Assembly: GCF_017831975.1 (NCBI RefSeq)
Contig: NZ_JAFDSS010000001.1
Coordinates: 248,001-312,000, forward strand
From: Microbacterium terrae
GTDB taxonomy: Bacteria > Actinomycetota > Actinomycetes > Actinomycetales > Microbacteriaceae
Length of the DNA: 64,000 nt
Direction: 5' to 3'
Below are positions 43,071 through 52,448 of this stretch, piece after piece (the first letter of the stretch is position 1; each line of letters begins with the position of its first letter). The notes beneath the pieces were generated by a model that ran no database searches, was not told the origin of the DNA, and saw nothing but the letters and a program-made list of their open reading frames with translations. The position numbers were made by a program, and so were the translations under genes.

Positions 43071-44225
43071 ATGAGACTCGAACCCGCGCTCGGCGACGAT
43101 CCCCGAGACATCCTGCGGGGGCTCCGCAGCGCTCTGCACGGCGCCGGACCCGCCCTCAGCCTCGGCCTCGTGAACGACCTGCCAGGGGAGGTGCGGGCCG
43201 GGACCGCGGTGGTCGTCACGACCTCGGGGTCGACCGGCATCCCCAAGAGCGTCGTGCTCAGCCGCGATGCCCTCACCTCGAGCGCCATGGCGACGGCCGA
43301 GCGGATCGGCGAAGGCGCGTGGCTGCTCGCGCTCCCGGCGAGCTACGTCGCGGGACTCCAGGTGCTCGTGCGGGCCCTCGTCGCCGGGCGTGAGCCGGCC
43401 ATCCTCTCGGGAGCCTTCACGCCGCAGGCGTTCGCGGCCGCCGCGCTGATGATGGTCTCGTCCGAGCACGGCCGGCGCGTGCCCACGTACACCTCACTCG
43501 TCCCCGCCCAGCTCACGCGACTGCTCGATGCCGCCGAGCACGACACGGCGGTGCTCACCGCGCTGCGGTCGTTCGAGACGATCCTCGTCGGCGGTCAGGC
43601 CCTCCCGCCGGTGACGCTCGAACGCGCCGAGGCCGCGGGAGCGCGGGTCATCCGCACCTACGGATCGACCGAGACGAGCGGCGGCTGCGTCTACGACGGC
43701 AAGACCCTGCGCGGCGTCTCGGTGCGCATCATCGACGGCGAGGTGAACATCGCCGGTCCGACGCTCGCCGACGGGTACCTCGGCGACGCCGACCTGACGG
43801 ATGCCGCGTTCCACCGGGGTGCGGACGGAACACGCTGGTACCGCACCGGGGATGCCGGACTGATCGAAGACGGCACGCTGCGGGTGCGCGGCCGCATCGA
43901 CAACGTCATCGTCTCGGGAGGCGTGAACATCTCGCTCGACCGCGTCGAGCGCGTGGTGCGGACGGTCCCTGGGCTGGCGTCGGCGGTCGTGATCGGGGTC
44001 GACGACCCGCGTTGGGGCGAGGCATCCGTCATCGTCGCCCCGCGCGGCGAGGCGCTTCGCCGCAGCGAATCGGTGCAGCTCGAAGAGGCGCGGCACGCCG
44101 TGGGCGCAGAGATCGGCCCGCATGCGCGCCCGGCCCGCATGGTGCTCGTCGACGAGCTGCCGACGCTGCCGTCGGGCAAGCCCGACCGTGAGCAGATCCG
44201 CCGCGCCGTCGCGGCGATCCACTGA
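43071..44225 (+). CDS. menE: o-Succinylbenzoate-CoA ligase
   Basis: A 384-residue AMP-forming ligase that activates o-succinylbenzoate with CoA, feeding menB. The adenylation P-loop is TTSGSTGIPKSVVLS near residue 50; RTYGSTETSGGCVYDG and WYRTGDAG follow; the C-terminal lysine motif is LPSGKPDREQIRR. It is shorter than typical acyl-CoA ligases because the N-terminal domain is reduced, as is usual for actinobacterial MenE. Translated from ATG 43071. Confidence 0.93.
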   Translation: MRLEPALGDDPRDILRGLRSALHGAGPALSLGLVNDLPGEVRAGTAVVVTTSGSTGIPKSVVLSRDALTSSAMATAERIGEGAWLLALPASYVAGLQVLVRALVAGREPAILSGAFTPQAFAAAALMMVSSEHGRRVPTYTSLVPAQLTRLLDAAEHDTAVLTALRSFETILVGGQALPPVTLERAEAAGARVIRTYGSTETSGGCVYDGKTLRGVSVRIIDGEVNIAGPTLADGYLGDADLTDAAFHRGADGTRWYRTGDAGLIEDGTLRVRGRIDNVIVSGGVNISLDRVERVVRTVPGLASAVVIGVDDPRWGEASVIVAPRGEALRRSESVQLEEARHAVGAEIGPHARPARMVLVDELPTLPSGKPDREQIRRAVAAIH

Positions 44226-44286
44226 CACTGCGCGACCGGCTGTCCACAGCAGGGCACGGCTGGGCGGCACGCATACGCCGAGGATC

Positions 44287-44302
44287 TAGGATGCGATTCG
44301 TG
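44287..44302 (+). promoter_or_regulatory. TAGGAT box deciding the menA start
   Basis: TAGGAT (44287-44292) is 7 nt before GTG 44300. An upstream in-frame ATG (44291) overlaps this box, so GTG 44300 is the better start for a leaderless mRNA. Confidence 0.6.
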
Positions 44303-45280
44303 GCAGGCACCTCCAGCAAGAAGCGAAAGCACCCGGGTCCGAAGAAGCAGCCGACGCGCGGCAACCCGCAGAAGCGTCAGGAGTCGCGCGACCCGCGGCA
44401 CGTCGAGCCGGCGACGTTCGGCGACTGGGTCGGCGCCGCGCGCCTGCGCACCCTGCCGCTCGCCATCGCTCCCGTCACGATCGGCACCGGCGCGGCGATG
44501 GTCGTGGCCGACGCCTTCCACTGGGTGATCGCGCTCTGCTGCCTCGCCGTCGCCGTCGCGCTGCAGATCGGCGTCAACTACGCGAACGACTACAGCGACG
44601 GCATCCGCGGCACCGACGACCACCGGGTCGGCCCAGCGCGCCTCACGGCGAGCCGCAAGGCGAAGCCCCGGACGGTGCTGATCGTCGCGCTGGTGTTCTT
44701 CGGGATCGCCGCGGTGGCGGGGCTCGCGATCACCGTGCGCACCCAGCAGTGGTGGCTGATCGCGGTCGGCGCGGTCTGCATCGTGGCCGCGTGGTTCTAC
44801 ACCGGCGGCAAGCGTCCGTACGGGTACGCGGGGCTGGGCGAGCTGTTCGTCTTCGTCTTCTTCGGGCTGGTCGCCACGCTCGGCACGACGTGGGTGCAGG
44901 CGCTCGCACTGCCGCAGGAGGCGTGGTTCGGTGCGGTCGCGGCAGGGCTGTTCGCCTGCGCGGTGCTGCTCGCCAACAACCTGCGCGACATCGACCAGGA
45001 TCGCGTCGCCGGCAAGCGCACCCTCACGGTGCTCATCGGTCGCACCGCGACGCGGTGGCTCTTCACGGTCTTCGTGCTCGTGCCGTTCGCGATCTCGGTG
45101 TTCCTCGCGCTGTTCTACCCGATCGCCTGGCTCACGCTCATCGCGCTGCTCGGTGCGCTCGCCGCGATCCTGATCGTCTGGACGTACCGGCAGCCGAAGG
45201 AGCTCGTCGTCGCACTCAGCGTGACCTCGCTCACCTCGCTCGGGTACGCGATCCTCCTCGCATGGGCCTTCGTCGGCTGA
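44300..45280 (+). CDS. menA: 1,4-dihydroxy-2-naphthoate polyprenyltransferase
   Basis: A 326-residue UbiA-family membrane enzyme that attaches a polyprenyl chain to DHNA. The two aspartate motifs are NYANDYSDGIRGTD and NNLRDIDQDRVAGKRT; about eight or nine helices follow the family. The first ~35 residues are a lysine-rich cytosolic tail (SSKKRKHPGPKKQPTRG). GTG 44300 is preferred over ATG 44291 because of the TAGGAT box. The product, demethylmenaquinone, is methylated by menG (52.4 kb) using the chain made by the prenyl synthase at 53.2 kb. Confidence 0.93.
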   Translation: MAGTSSKKRKHPGPKKQPTRGNPQKRQESRDPRHVEPATFGDWVGAARLRTLPLAIAPVTIGTGAAMVVADAFHWVIALCCLAVAVALQIGVNYANDYSDGIRGTDDHRVGPARLTASRKAKPRTVLIVALVFFGIAAVAGLAITVRTQQWWLIAVGAVCIVAAWFYTGGKRPYGYAGLGELFVFVFFGLVATLGTTWVQALALPQEAWFGAVAAGLFACAVLLANNLRDIDQDRVAGKRTLTVLIGRTATRWLFTVFVLVPFAISVFLALFYPIAWLTLIALLGALAAILIVWTYRQPKELVVALSVTSLTSLGYAILLAWAFVG

Positions 45281-45299
45281 GCGGGTCTAGCCTGGCGGC

Positions 45300-45827
45300 A
45301 TGACTGCTCCGGATGCCGCATCGCCGACCCCTGACGCCGCTTCCGCGCTGTCCGCCGAGGCGCTCAACGCGGCCGAGGCCGACGAGATCCGAGCCGACGA
45401 GGCGGTGCATCCCGGTACCGACGTCTCGGGTCCTGTCGTGGTGCAGCGTGTCGAGAACGGTGCGATCGCGCTCGCCGCGATGATCGCCGCGGTCGTGCTC
45501 TACCCGGGGTGGTGGTGGGTGCTGCTCGCGGCGTTCCTGCTGTTCGACCTGTCGATGCTCGGCTATCTGCGCTCGACCCGCGCGGGGGCCGTCTCGTACA
45601 ACCTGGTGCACAGCTATCTCGGCCCCGCGATCCTCGCCGCCTGCGCGGCGATCTGGCTGGTGTTCTCGGCTCCGGCTGCGTGGTGGCTCGGACTGATCGC
45701 GCTCACCTGGGCGTTCCACATCGGCGTCGACCGGGCGCTCGGGTACGGGCTGAAGCTCCCCGACGCGTTCGAGCACACCCACCTGGGGTGGATCGGTCGC
45801 GCGAAGAGCGGTCGCGCTCAGCGCTGA
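45300..45827 (+). CDS. DUF4260-like membrane protein
   Basis: A 175-residue protein with a 45-residue acidic N-terminus and four helices. Pattern ENGAIALAAMIAAVVLYPGWWWVLLAAFLLFDLSMLGYL and THLGWIGRAKSGR at the end matches DUF4260, of unknown function. The ATG is 6 nt after TAGCCT. It converges with the DUF4229 gene; a hairpin covers both stops. Confidence 0.82.
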   Translation: MTAPDAASPTPDAASALSAEALNAAEADEIRADEAVHPGTDVSGPVVVQRVENGAIALAAMIAAVVLYPGWWWVLLAAFLLFDLSMLGYLRSTRAGAVSYNLVHSYLGPAILAACAAIWLVFSAPAAWWLGLIALTWAFHIGVDRALGYGLKLPDAFEHTHLGWIGRAKSGRAQR

Positions 45828-45847
45828 GATCTCCCCGTGCTCAGCGC
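45821..45847. terminator. Hairpin covering two convergent stop codons
   Basis: GCGCTGAG and CTCAGCGC form a perfect 8-bp stem with an 11-nt loop, and the TGA codons of both flanking genes lie within it. It may serve as a bidirectional terminator. Confidence 0.5.
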
Positions 45848-46197
45848 GGGGAGTCGCCTTCGGTCGCGTCGGAAGCCGGTGCTGCCGAGTCGCCGGCTGC
45901 GGACACCGCGCCCGCGCCCGCGCCCGTGCCTGCGGCGGCATCGGCCGCGGCATCCTCGACGTCTTCGTCGCGCGACGTGGGCGTCGGCTTCGGTGGCCGC
46001 GGAGCCATGCCCGAGGTCATGTCGGCGAGCGGGCGGCGCAGGAAGAGCACCGACAGGCTCAGCCCGATGAGGGCGGCGAAGATCGCCGCGAGCCAGTAGT
46101 ACTCACGCATGATCGGCAGCAGCATGAGCAGCCCGAACGGAACGAGGAAGACCAGCAGTCGCAGCACGGTGAACAGGAGGGCCGAGCGCGCTTTCAC
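45841..46197 (-). CDS. DUF4229-like membrane protein
   Basis: A 118-residue protein with two membrane helices (LFTVLRLLVFLVPFGLLMLL and YYWLAAIFAALIGLSLSVLFL) and a long, mostly disordered Ala/Asp/Gly/Ser tail. This matches DUF4229 in actinobacteria, where it often sits beside menaquinone genes. Function unknown. GTG start 6 nt after TAGGAT. Confidence 0.8.
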   Translation of the reverse strand: MKARSALLFTVLRLLVFLVPFGLLMLLPIMREYYWLAAIFAALIGLSLSVLFLRRPLADMTSGMAPRPPKPTPTSRDEDVEDAAADAAAGTGAGAGAVSAAGDSAAPASDATEGDSPR

Positions 46198-46313
46198 CCG
46201 ACCATCCTACGTTCGCCCGTGGCGCCGCTTCGGCCGAGCGGCGCGTCGGGCGCCGATCGCGTCGGTTCGGTCACGACCGCGCACGTCGCTCTCAGCCCGC
46301 CTAGGATGGAGGG

Positions 46314-46799
46314 ATGGCACGGGTGCTGTTGATCGTGGCGCTGGTGGCGACCGTCTTCTGGGTCTTCACCATCGTCGATTGCGCGGTGCAGCCGCCGACC
46401 CGCCATCGGGGTGTGACCAAGCCCGCGTGGATCGCGATCGTGGTGCTGCTGCCGGTCCTCGGCGGAATCCTCTGGCTCGCCGTCGGCCGCGCGCGCGCGT
46501 CGGCGGTCGCCGCCCGTCGCGCCCCCGACGACGACCCCGAGTTCCTCGGAACCATCGGCGTGCTCAGTGACCAGGACGAGCGCATCCGCCGCCTGGAGGA
46601 GGAGCTCGCCCAGCTCGACGCCGAAGACGACGACCCGCGGCAGTCGGCGCACGGCCCCGCTGCGACCCCCGCTGCACCCGAGTCGGGTGCGACCGGCGCC
46701 GCGGAGTCCGCCGGGACGACCGGCGACAAGACCGAGCCGCCCAAGCGTCCGGCCGACGAAGGCGACGACACGCGCGGTCAGCGCGGCGCGGTCGGCTGA
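46314..46799 (+). CDS. PLDc_N-domain membrane protein
   Basis: A 161-residue protein. The first ~65 residues are two helices with the PLDc_N pattern (VFWVFTIVDCAVQPPTRHRGVTKPAWIAIVVLLPVLGGILWLAVGR); after that, a cytosolic tail with a short acidic helix (DQDERIRRLEEELAQLDAEDDD). The PLDc_N domain is named for phospholipase D, but no catalytic domain is present here. ATG 6 nt after TAGGAT with a GGAGGG between; 1 nt before menD, so co-translated. Confidence 0.85.
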   Translation: MARVLLIVALVATVFWVFTIVDCAVQPPTRHRGVTKPAWIAIVVLLPVLGGILWLAVGRARASAVAARRAPDDDPEFLGTIGVLSDQDERIRRLEEELAQLDAEDDDPRQSAHGPAATPAAPESGATGAAESAGTTGDKTEPPKRPADEGDDTRGQRGAVG

Positions 46800-46800
46800 C

Positions 46801-48615
46801 GTGACGGGCGACCGGCGGGCGCTCGCGTCCGCGGCTACCGATGCTGCGTCGGCGCTGCTCGGCCGGCTCGTCGAGCTCGGCGTCTCCGACCTCGTGCTGA
46901 GCCCCGGGTCGCGGTCGCAGTCGCTCGCCCTGGTCGCCGCGGAGTTCGAGCGCCGCGGCGTGCTCCACGTGCATGTGCGCATCGACGAGCGGGTCGCCGG
47001 CTTCACCGCGCTCGGCATCGCACGCGAGAGCGGCATGCCCGCGGCGGTCGTGTGCACGTCGGGCACGGCAGTGGCCAACCTGCTGCCGGCGGCGCTCGAG
47101 GCGCACCACTCCGGGGTGCCCCTGCTGCTGCTCACCGCCGACCGTCCGCCCGAGCTCCGCGGGGTCGGGGCCAACCAGACCACGCGCCAGCCGGGGCTGT
47201 TCGCCGCGGCGGTGCGCTACGAGGCCGACCTCCCCGTGCCCGACGACGTCGACCCGGTCGGCGACTCCGAGCAGAGTGCGATGCTCCGCATCGTCGCGCA
47301 CGATGCGATCGCCGCAGCACTCGGCGCCGGATTGCGCTCCCCGGGTCCGGTGCACCTGAACCTGCCCTATCGCGAGCCCCTCGCCGGGGCGCTGCCGGAC
47401 TGGCTCGGCATGCCCGCCGCAGAGCTGTCGGTGACGACGACGGATGCCGACCCCGTCGGCCCGCCGGTCGACGAGGTCGTCGAGGACGAGTCCTCCGGGG
47501 CGCTCTACCAGGGCGGCGGCGGGATCGGCGAGTCCGACGTGCCGCCCGGCTGCGACGACGAGCCGTACGTGCTCGAGCGGGGCCCGCGCACCGTCGTGAT
47601 CGCCGGCGCGGGCGCGGGCGCCGATGCTGAGGAGACCGCGCACCTCGGGGCGTGGCCGCTCATCGCCGAAGTCGTGAGCGGCGCCCGGTACGGACGCAAC
47701 CTCGTGCACGGCTACCGCACCCTGCTGCGCGACCCCGAGCTCGGCGGACGCATCGAGCGCGCCGTCGTGTTCGGGCATCCGACGCTGAGCCGCGAGGTCA
47801 CCGCGCTCCTCACCGATCCGGGCGTCGAGGTCGTCGCCCTGCGCGGCCCGGGCGAGCCGCTCAACCTCAACGGGGCGACCGTGCCGGTCGAGAAGGTGCG
47901 GGTCGCATCCGGCGACGGTGACCGCGGCTGGATCGGCGCCTGGTGGGCGGCATCCCGAGCGGCGTCCGTCGACCTCACGCCACCCGCCCCCGACGCCGAC
48001 GCCCTCTCGTCCGCGGTGCCCGACGAGCGGCTCGGAGCGATCGCCACCGAGCTCGCCGTGATCCGCGCGCCCCTCGATCGCAAGACACTCGTCGACGCCG
48101 TCTGGCGGGCGACCTGGCCCCACGACCGGCTGATGTTCGGCTCGTCGAGCCTGGTGCGCGTGGCCGATGCGGTGCTCCCCGGCAAGAAGGTGCCGGTGCA
48201 CGCGAATCGCGGTCTCGCCGGCATCGACGGCACCGTCGCGACCGCGATCGGCGTCGCCGTGGCGAGCCAGTCGCGCGGAGCACCCGGCGTCACGCGGGTG
48301 ATCCTCGGCGACCTCGCGCTGCTGCACGACGTCGGCGCGCTGCTGCTGCCGCCGCAGGAGACGCAGCCGCGCATCCAGGTGGTCGTCGGGAACGACGGCG
48401 GCGGCACGATCTTCGACGGGCTGGAGGTCGCGCAGGTGGCGGCATCCGACGATCTCGATCGCGTGATGTATACGCCGCAGTCGGTGCGGATCGAGCAGCT
48501 CGCCCTCGCCTACGGCTGGGAGTACCAGCGGGTCACGACGCGTTCCGCGCTCGATCAGGCGCTCACGTCACCGGTGGGCGGATGCCAGATCATCGAGGTT
48601 CCGCTCGAGCGCTGA
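46801..48615 (+). CDS. menD: SEPHCHC synthase
   Basis: A 604-residue thiamine-diphosphate enzyme that joins 2-oxoglutarate to isochorismate in menaquinone synthesis. Markers are VLSPGSRSQSLALVA, RIDERVAGFTALGIARESG with the catalytic Glu, AANLLPAALEA-type loop in TSGTAVANLLP, and the cofactor motif GDLALLHDVGALLLPP...VVGNDGGGTIF. It is somewhat longer than usual because of a Gly/Asp-rich insert near residues 225-265. GTG start, 1 nt after the upstream stop. Confidence 0.95.
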   Translation: MTGDRRALASAATDAASALLGRLVELGVSDLVLSPGSRSQSLALVAAEFERRGVLHVHVRIDERVAGFTALGIARESGMPAAVVCTSGTAVANLLPAALEAHHSGVPLLLLTADRPPELRGVGANQTTRQPGLFAAAVRYEADLPVPDDVDPVGDSEQSAMLRIVAHDAIAAALGAGLRSPGPVHLNLPYREPLAGALPDWLGMPAAELSVTTTDADPVGPPVDEVVEDESSGALYQGGGGIGESDVPPGCDDEPYVLERGPRTVVIAGAGAGADAEETAHLGAWPLIAEVVSGARYGRNLVHGYRTLLRDPELGGRIERAVVFGHPTLSREVTALLTDPGVEVVALRGPGEPLNLNGATVPVEKVRVASGDGDRGWIGAWWAASRAASVDLTPPAPDADALSSAVPDERLGAIATELAVIRAPLDRKTLVDAVWRATWPHDRLMFGSSSLVRVADAVLPGKKVPVHANRGLAGIDGTVATAIGVAVASQSRGAPGVTRVILGDLALLHDVGALLLPPQETQPRIQVVVGNDGGGTIFDGLEVAQVAASDDLDRVMYTPQSVRIEQLALAYGWEYQRVTTRSALDQALTSPVGGCQIIEVPLER

Positions 48616-48666
48616 CGGCGCCCGCGAGGTCGAGCGCCGACGGCTCGGCGCTGGCATCATGGCTCC

Positions 48667-49530
48667 ATGATTGCGAAGAGCCAGCACCACTGGACCGGCG
48701 ATGTGGCCGACCTCCTCCGCGTCGGCGACGGCTTCCGCCTCGCCGACGTCGACCCCCGCTCGACGCCGGGCTACGACAAAGACAAGGTGCGGGCCGCCGA
48801 AGACCTCGGCACCGGAGCGCTCCAGCTCGACGAGTACCAGGAGCGGCTGTTCGCCGAGAGTCGTGTGGATGCGACGGATGCCTCAGTGCTCCTGGTGCTG
48901 CAGGCGATGGACTCAGCGGGGAAGGGCGGCATCATCCGGCACGTCGTCGGCTCGGTCGATCCGCAGGGCGTCTCGCTCGCGGCATTCAAGAAGCCGACGC
49001 CCGAAGAGCTCGCCCACGACTTCCTGTGGCGCATCGAGCAGCGGGTGCCCGAACCCGGGCTGATCGGCGTCTTCGACCGCTCGCACTACGAGGATGTGCT
49101 GATCGGGCGGGTGCGCGAGCTCGCGCCGGCAGCCGAGATCGAGCGACGCTACGGTGCGATCAACGAGTTCGAGAAGCGGCTCGTCGACGGCGGGACGCGC
49201 GTGGTCAAGGTGATGCTGCACATCTCGCCCGACGAGCAGAAGCGACGACTGGGGGAGCGCCTCGACCGCCCCGACAAGCACTGGAAGTACAACCCGGGCG
49301 ACGTCGACGAGCGCGAGCTGTGGCCGGCGTACATGGCGGCGTATCAGACCGTGTTCGAGCGCACCTCGACCACCTGGGCGCCGTGGCACGTGGTGCCCGC
49401 CGACCGCAAGTGGTACGCGCGTCTCGCCGTGCAGCACCTGCTGCTCGAGGCGCTGGAGGACATCGATCCGAAGTGGCCGGTCGCGACCTTCGACGTCGCT
49501 GCCGAGAAGGCTCGGCTCGCCGCAAGCTGA
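48667..49530 (+). CDS. ppk2: PPK2-family polyphosphate kinase
   Basis: A 287-residue PPK2 protein. Walker A is VLQAMDSAGKGGIIRHV near residue 80, lid and Walker B include GVFDRSHYEDVLIGRV and VVKVMLHISPDEQKRRL. It transfers phosphate between polyphosphate and nucleotides (class not decided). ATG with CATCAT 6 nt upstream. It converges with the methyltransferase gene and is followed by a repeat/hairpin element. Confidence 0.93.
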   Translation: MIAKSQHHWTGDVADLLRVGDGFRLADVDPRSTPGYDKDKVRAAEDLGTGALQLDEYQERLFAESRVDATDASVLLVLQAMDSAGKGGIIRHVVGSVDPQGVSLAAFKKPTPEELAHDFLWRIEQRVPEPGLIGVFDRSHYEDVLIGRVRELAPAAEIERRYGAINEFEKRLVDGGTRVVKVMLHISPDEQKRRLGERLDRPDKHWKYNPGDVDERELWPAYMAAYQTVFERTSTTWAPWHVVPADRKWYARLAVQHLLLEALEDIDPKWPVATFDVAAEKARLAAS

Positions 49531-49532
49531 CG

Positions 49533-49579
49533 CGCTTCGTCTCGCTCCGCGAACGAGCGGAGCGACAGACCCGAGACGC
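49533..49579. repeat. REP-like repeat with hairpin between convergent genes
   Basis: CGTCTCGCTCCGC-GAACGA-GCGGAGCGA holds a perfect 9-bp stem (49542-49565). The left arm matches the repeat inside ccdA and the degenerate copy at 54289-54321. It may also terminate ppk2 or the opposing gene. Confidence 0.65.
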
Positions 49580-49586
49580 CTCGCTC

Positions 49587-50345
49587 TCAGGGAGCGACCC
49601 CGCGTGCGACCCACGCGGTGCCGGTGACCGTGAACGGGCCGTCGGGCCAGTGCGCGCGCGTCGCGGCGCGCACGCGCGCGATGCCGTCGTCGTCGAGACC
49701 CGCCAGTGCAACGGCCGACGGCCCCACCTTCAGGGTCTGCGACGCCCACCACTCATCGAATCCCCGGTAGCCGGAGGTCACCGAGATCTCGCCGTCTTCG
49801 ACATCGCGGCACCCGGCGCCCTCCAGGAGTCGGCGCAGGTCGCCCCGACGGGTGCCGATGCGCGGCGCCTCGAGCGAGCCCCCGGTCTCGGCATGGGCTG
49901 CCGCGAGGAAGACCGCATGCGGGGCGCGGTCGTTCTCGACGTCCCAGACGCACGCCGCCACGACTCCGCCCGGGCGGGTGACGCGCACCATCTCGCGCAC
50001 GCCGGCCGCGGCATCCGTCATGAAATGCACGACGAGCTGCGCGAGCGTCGCCGTGAACAGATGGTCGTCGAAGGGCAGCTGCTCGGCAGTGCCATGCCGG
50101 ATGTCGGCCCACGGGAACCGGGCGGCGGTCGCATCGACGAACGACGCCGAGGGTTCGACCCCGGCGACCTCGGTCTCGCCGAACCGGTGCGCGAGTACGG
50201 CGGTCAGCGCGCCCGTGCCGCAGCCGACGTCGAGGGCGCGGCCGCTCGTGGGCAGCCTCGCCCAGTCGACGAAGATGTCTGCGAGCGGCATCGAGAACCG
50301 GCCCATGAAGCTGTCGTAGGCCTCCGCGGCCACGTCGAACGACAT
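49587..50345 (-). CDS. Class I SAM-dependent methyltransferase
   Basis: A 252-residue methyltransferase. The SAM motif I is GRALDVGCGTGALTAVLA near residue 38, then VEPSASFVDAT and LPFDDHLFTATLAQLVVHF (motif region II). It resembles Methyltransf_11/25 proteins; substrate unknown. ATG is 6 nt after TAGGAT (50352-50357, minus strand). Confidence 0.87.
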   Translation of the reverse strand: MSFDVAAEAYDSFMGRFSMPLADIFVDWARLPTSGRALDVGCGTGALTAVLAHRFGETEVAGVEPSASFVDATAARFPWADIRHGTAEQLPFDDHLFTATLAQLVVHFMTDAAAGVREMVRVTRPGGVVAACVWDVENDRAPHAVFLAAAHAETGGSLEAPRIGTRRGDLRRLLEGAGCRDVEDGEISVTSGYRGFDEWWASQTLKVGPSAVALAGLDDDGIARVRAATRAHWPDGPFTVTGTAWVARGVAP

Positions 50346-50401
50346 GACCGGATCCTACGCCGGGTGTCGTCTGATCGATACGTGCGTGGCGGCGCTCGGG
50401 A

Positions 50402-51700
50402 TCAGGCGAGCGCGTCGACGATCGGGCGGAACTTCACCCGGGTCTCGAGCAGTTCCGATTCGGGGTCGCTCTCGGCCATGATTCCGGCCCCGGCGTGTGC
50501 CACGACGGGGATCGTGTCGGAGAACTCGGCGTAGCCGCGCGTCGGATCGGCGCCGATCTGGGCGCACCGCAGCGCGATGGCCCATTCGCCGTCGCCGTCG
50601 GCGCCCACCCAGCCCACGGGGCCGGCGTACCGGCGACGGTCGAAGGGCTCGATGCGGCGGATCGCCTCGATCGCGGCATCCGTGGGGGTGCCCGCCACCG
50701 CGGCGGTCGGGTGCAGTGCCGCGACGAGGTCGAGCGAGGTCGCGTGGTCGGCGAGCTCGGCTTCGACGTCGGTCGCGAGGTGCCAGAGGTTCGGCAGTTC
50801 GAGCGTGAACGGCTCGGCGTCCGCCGTCACCGCGCCCACGTGCGGGGCGAGCGCGTCGAGCACGCTCTGCACGGCGAAGCGGTGCTCGTCGCGGTCCTTG
50901 GCGCTGTGGGCGAGTGAGAACGACGCCGTCGCGTCGCCGTCGGAGTCGGCGCCGCGCGGCACCGTGCCGGCGAGCACGCGGGCGGTCACGGTGCCGTGCG
51001 ACACGGTGACGAGCGTCTCGGGGCTCGCCCCCACCAGGCCGTCGACCGCGAACGTCCAGGTGTCGGGGTACTCGGTCGACAGTGCGCGCGCGAGACGGCG
51101 GATGTCGGAGCCTGCAGGGATCGTCCCCACCAGATCGCGGGCGAGCACGACCTTCTGCACCTCGCCGCTCTCGATCGCGGCGATGCCCTGCCGCACCGCG
51201 GCCTGGTATCCCTCCGGGTCGAGGGTTCCGGGGCCCAGTGTCGCCGACCAGTACGGGCCGTAGGGGACTGTCGCGATCGCGGGGTCGGGGCCGTCGTACG
51301 CGGACGAGCGGATCCGGGTGACCCACGAGCGTCCGCGCCCGCGCCCGATCACCGTCTGCGGCACGATGAGGCGGCTCGACGCCGCGGATCGGCGGTCGAA
51401 CGCGAGGGCACCGAAGGCGACGAGTCCGGTGCCCGGCAGTCCGACCTCGTCGTCGACCTCGGCCGTCTCGCACAGCGAGCGCCACATCTCGGCGAGGCTC
51501 GGGAACGGGTCGGCCTCGGGGAGGGGATGCGCGCCGCCGAACTCGATCCCGGTCACCTGGTGACCGAGGCCGACGATGCCGTCACCGCGTCGCAGCCATG
51601 CCAGCGGCGTGTTCGGGTCGGTGAACGAGATCAGGTCGTCGACCGGGTCGATCTCTCGGGTCTCGACCACCAGTCGGGGATGACGGGGTGCTGCACTCAC
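50402..51700 (-). CDS. menF: Isochorismate synthase
   Basis: A 432-residue chorismate-using enzyme that makes isochorismate, the first step of menaquinone synthesis. Conserved segments are GEVQKVVLARDLVGTIP near residue 180, TARVLAGTVPRG, LHPTAAVAGTPTDAAIE and YAGPVGWVGADGDGEWAIALR near the C-terminus. Length and active-site lysine/glutamate positions fit MenF rather than salicylate synthase, but paralogues such as DhbC-like entC cannot be excluded from sequence alone. GTG start 6 nt after TAGGCT (minus strand). Confidence 0.9.
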   Translation of the reverse strand: MSAAPRHPRLVVETREIDPVDDLISFTDPNTPLAWLRRGDGIVGLGHQVTGIEFGGAHPLPEADPFPSLAEMWRSLCETAEVDDEVGLPGTGLVAFGALAFDRRSAASSRLIVPQTVIGRGRGRSWVTRIRSSAYDGPDPAIATVPYGPYWSATLGPGTLDPEGYQAAVRQGIAAIESGEVQKVVLARDLVGTIPAGSDIRRLARALSTEYPDTWTFAVDGLVGASPETLVTVSHGTVTARVLAGTVPRGADSDGDATASFSLAHSAKDRDEHRFAVQSVLDALAPHVGAVTADAEPFTLELPNLWHLATDVEAELADHATSLDLVAALHPTAAVAGTPTDAAIEAIRRIEPFDRRRYAGPVGWVGADGDGEWAIALRCAQIGADPTRGYAEFSDTIPVVAHAGAGIMAESDPESELLETRVKFRPIVDALA

Positions 51701-51833
51701 CGTTCCAGCCTAGTTTCGCGTCGGAGCGGTCGGCGTCCGAGCCGGCACCCCGCGTCGGATCCGACGACCGGGGGATGCCGCCGGAGCCCGAAGCCGCGGC
51801 CGCCTCCGGCCCGCCGCGCCTAGACTCGCTCGG

Positions 51834-52421
51834 GTGACCGCACCATCGCACCGCCCCGATCCCGGCACGCGCCTGCTGTTCCGCTGGCGCAAGTGGGACG
51901 GCACGCCGCACTGGGAACACGACTGCGTGTACCTCGGCAGCGACCGCTGGGGCGACTGGTTCGGGCAGGACTCGGGGTGGCGCAGCATCCGTCCCGGCCG
52001 CGACATGGCCGTGCGCTCCCGCAACGTCACCCTCGTGCCGCCGACCGGCGATTTCGCCTACACCTGGAACACCCCGCCCCAGGAGACGCGCATCTACATC
52101 GACGTCGCGTGGGACGTGCGGTGGACGGATGCCGGCGAGCCGACGGGCATCGACATGGACCTCGACGTGGTGCGGCGCGAGCCCGCGGAGCCCTACGTCG
52201 ATCGCGAGGGCGTTCTCCGCGCCCCGGGCGACGTCTACATCGAGGACCGCGACGAGTGGGACGAGCACCGCGTCGCCTACGGGTACCCGGCCGACATCGT
52301 GACCCACCTCGACGCGCTCGCCGTCGACCTCGAGGGCCGGGTGCGTGCGGGTGAGGCGCCGTTCGACGCGGCCACCGCACAGCACTGGCTCGACCGGTTC
52401 GACGACCTCGGCCCCTTCTGA
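51834..52421 (+). CDS. DUF402-domain protein
   Basis: A 195-residue protein with the DUF402 pattern: DCVYLGSDRWGDWFGQDSGWRSIRPG, then YIDVAWDVRWTDAGEPTGIDMDLDVVRRE and RDEWDEHRVAYGYPADI. The family acts as metal-dependent phosphatases/ribonuclease-like enzymes (FAU-1/Ntdp group). GTG start 7 nt after TAGACT (51821-51826). It precedes menG by 27 nt. Confidence 0.85.
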   Translation: MTAPSHRPDPGTRLLFRWRKWDGTPHWEHDCVYLGSDRWGDWFGQDSGWRSIRPGRDMAVRSRNVTLVPPTGDFAYTWNTPPQETRIYIDVAWDVRWTDAGEPTGIDMDLDVVRREPAEPYVDREGVLRAPGDVYIEDRDEWDEHRVAYGYPADIVTHLDALAVDLEGRVRAGEAPFDAATAQHWLDRFDDLGPF

Positions 52422-52448
52422 CCTGCCGCGCCGACCTAGACTCGACGT

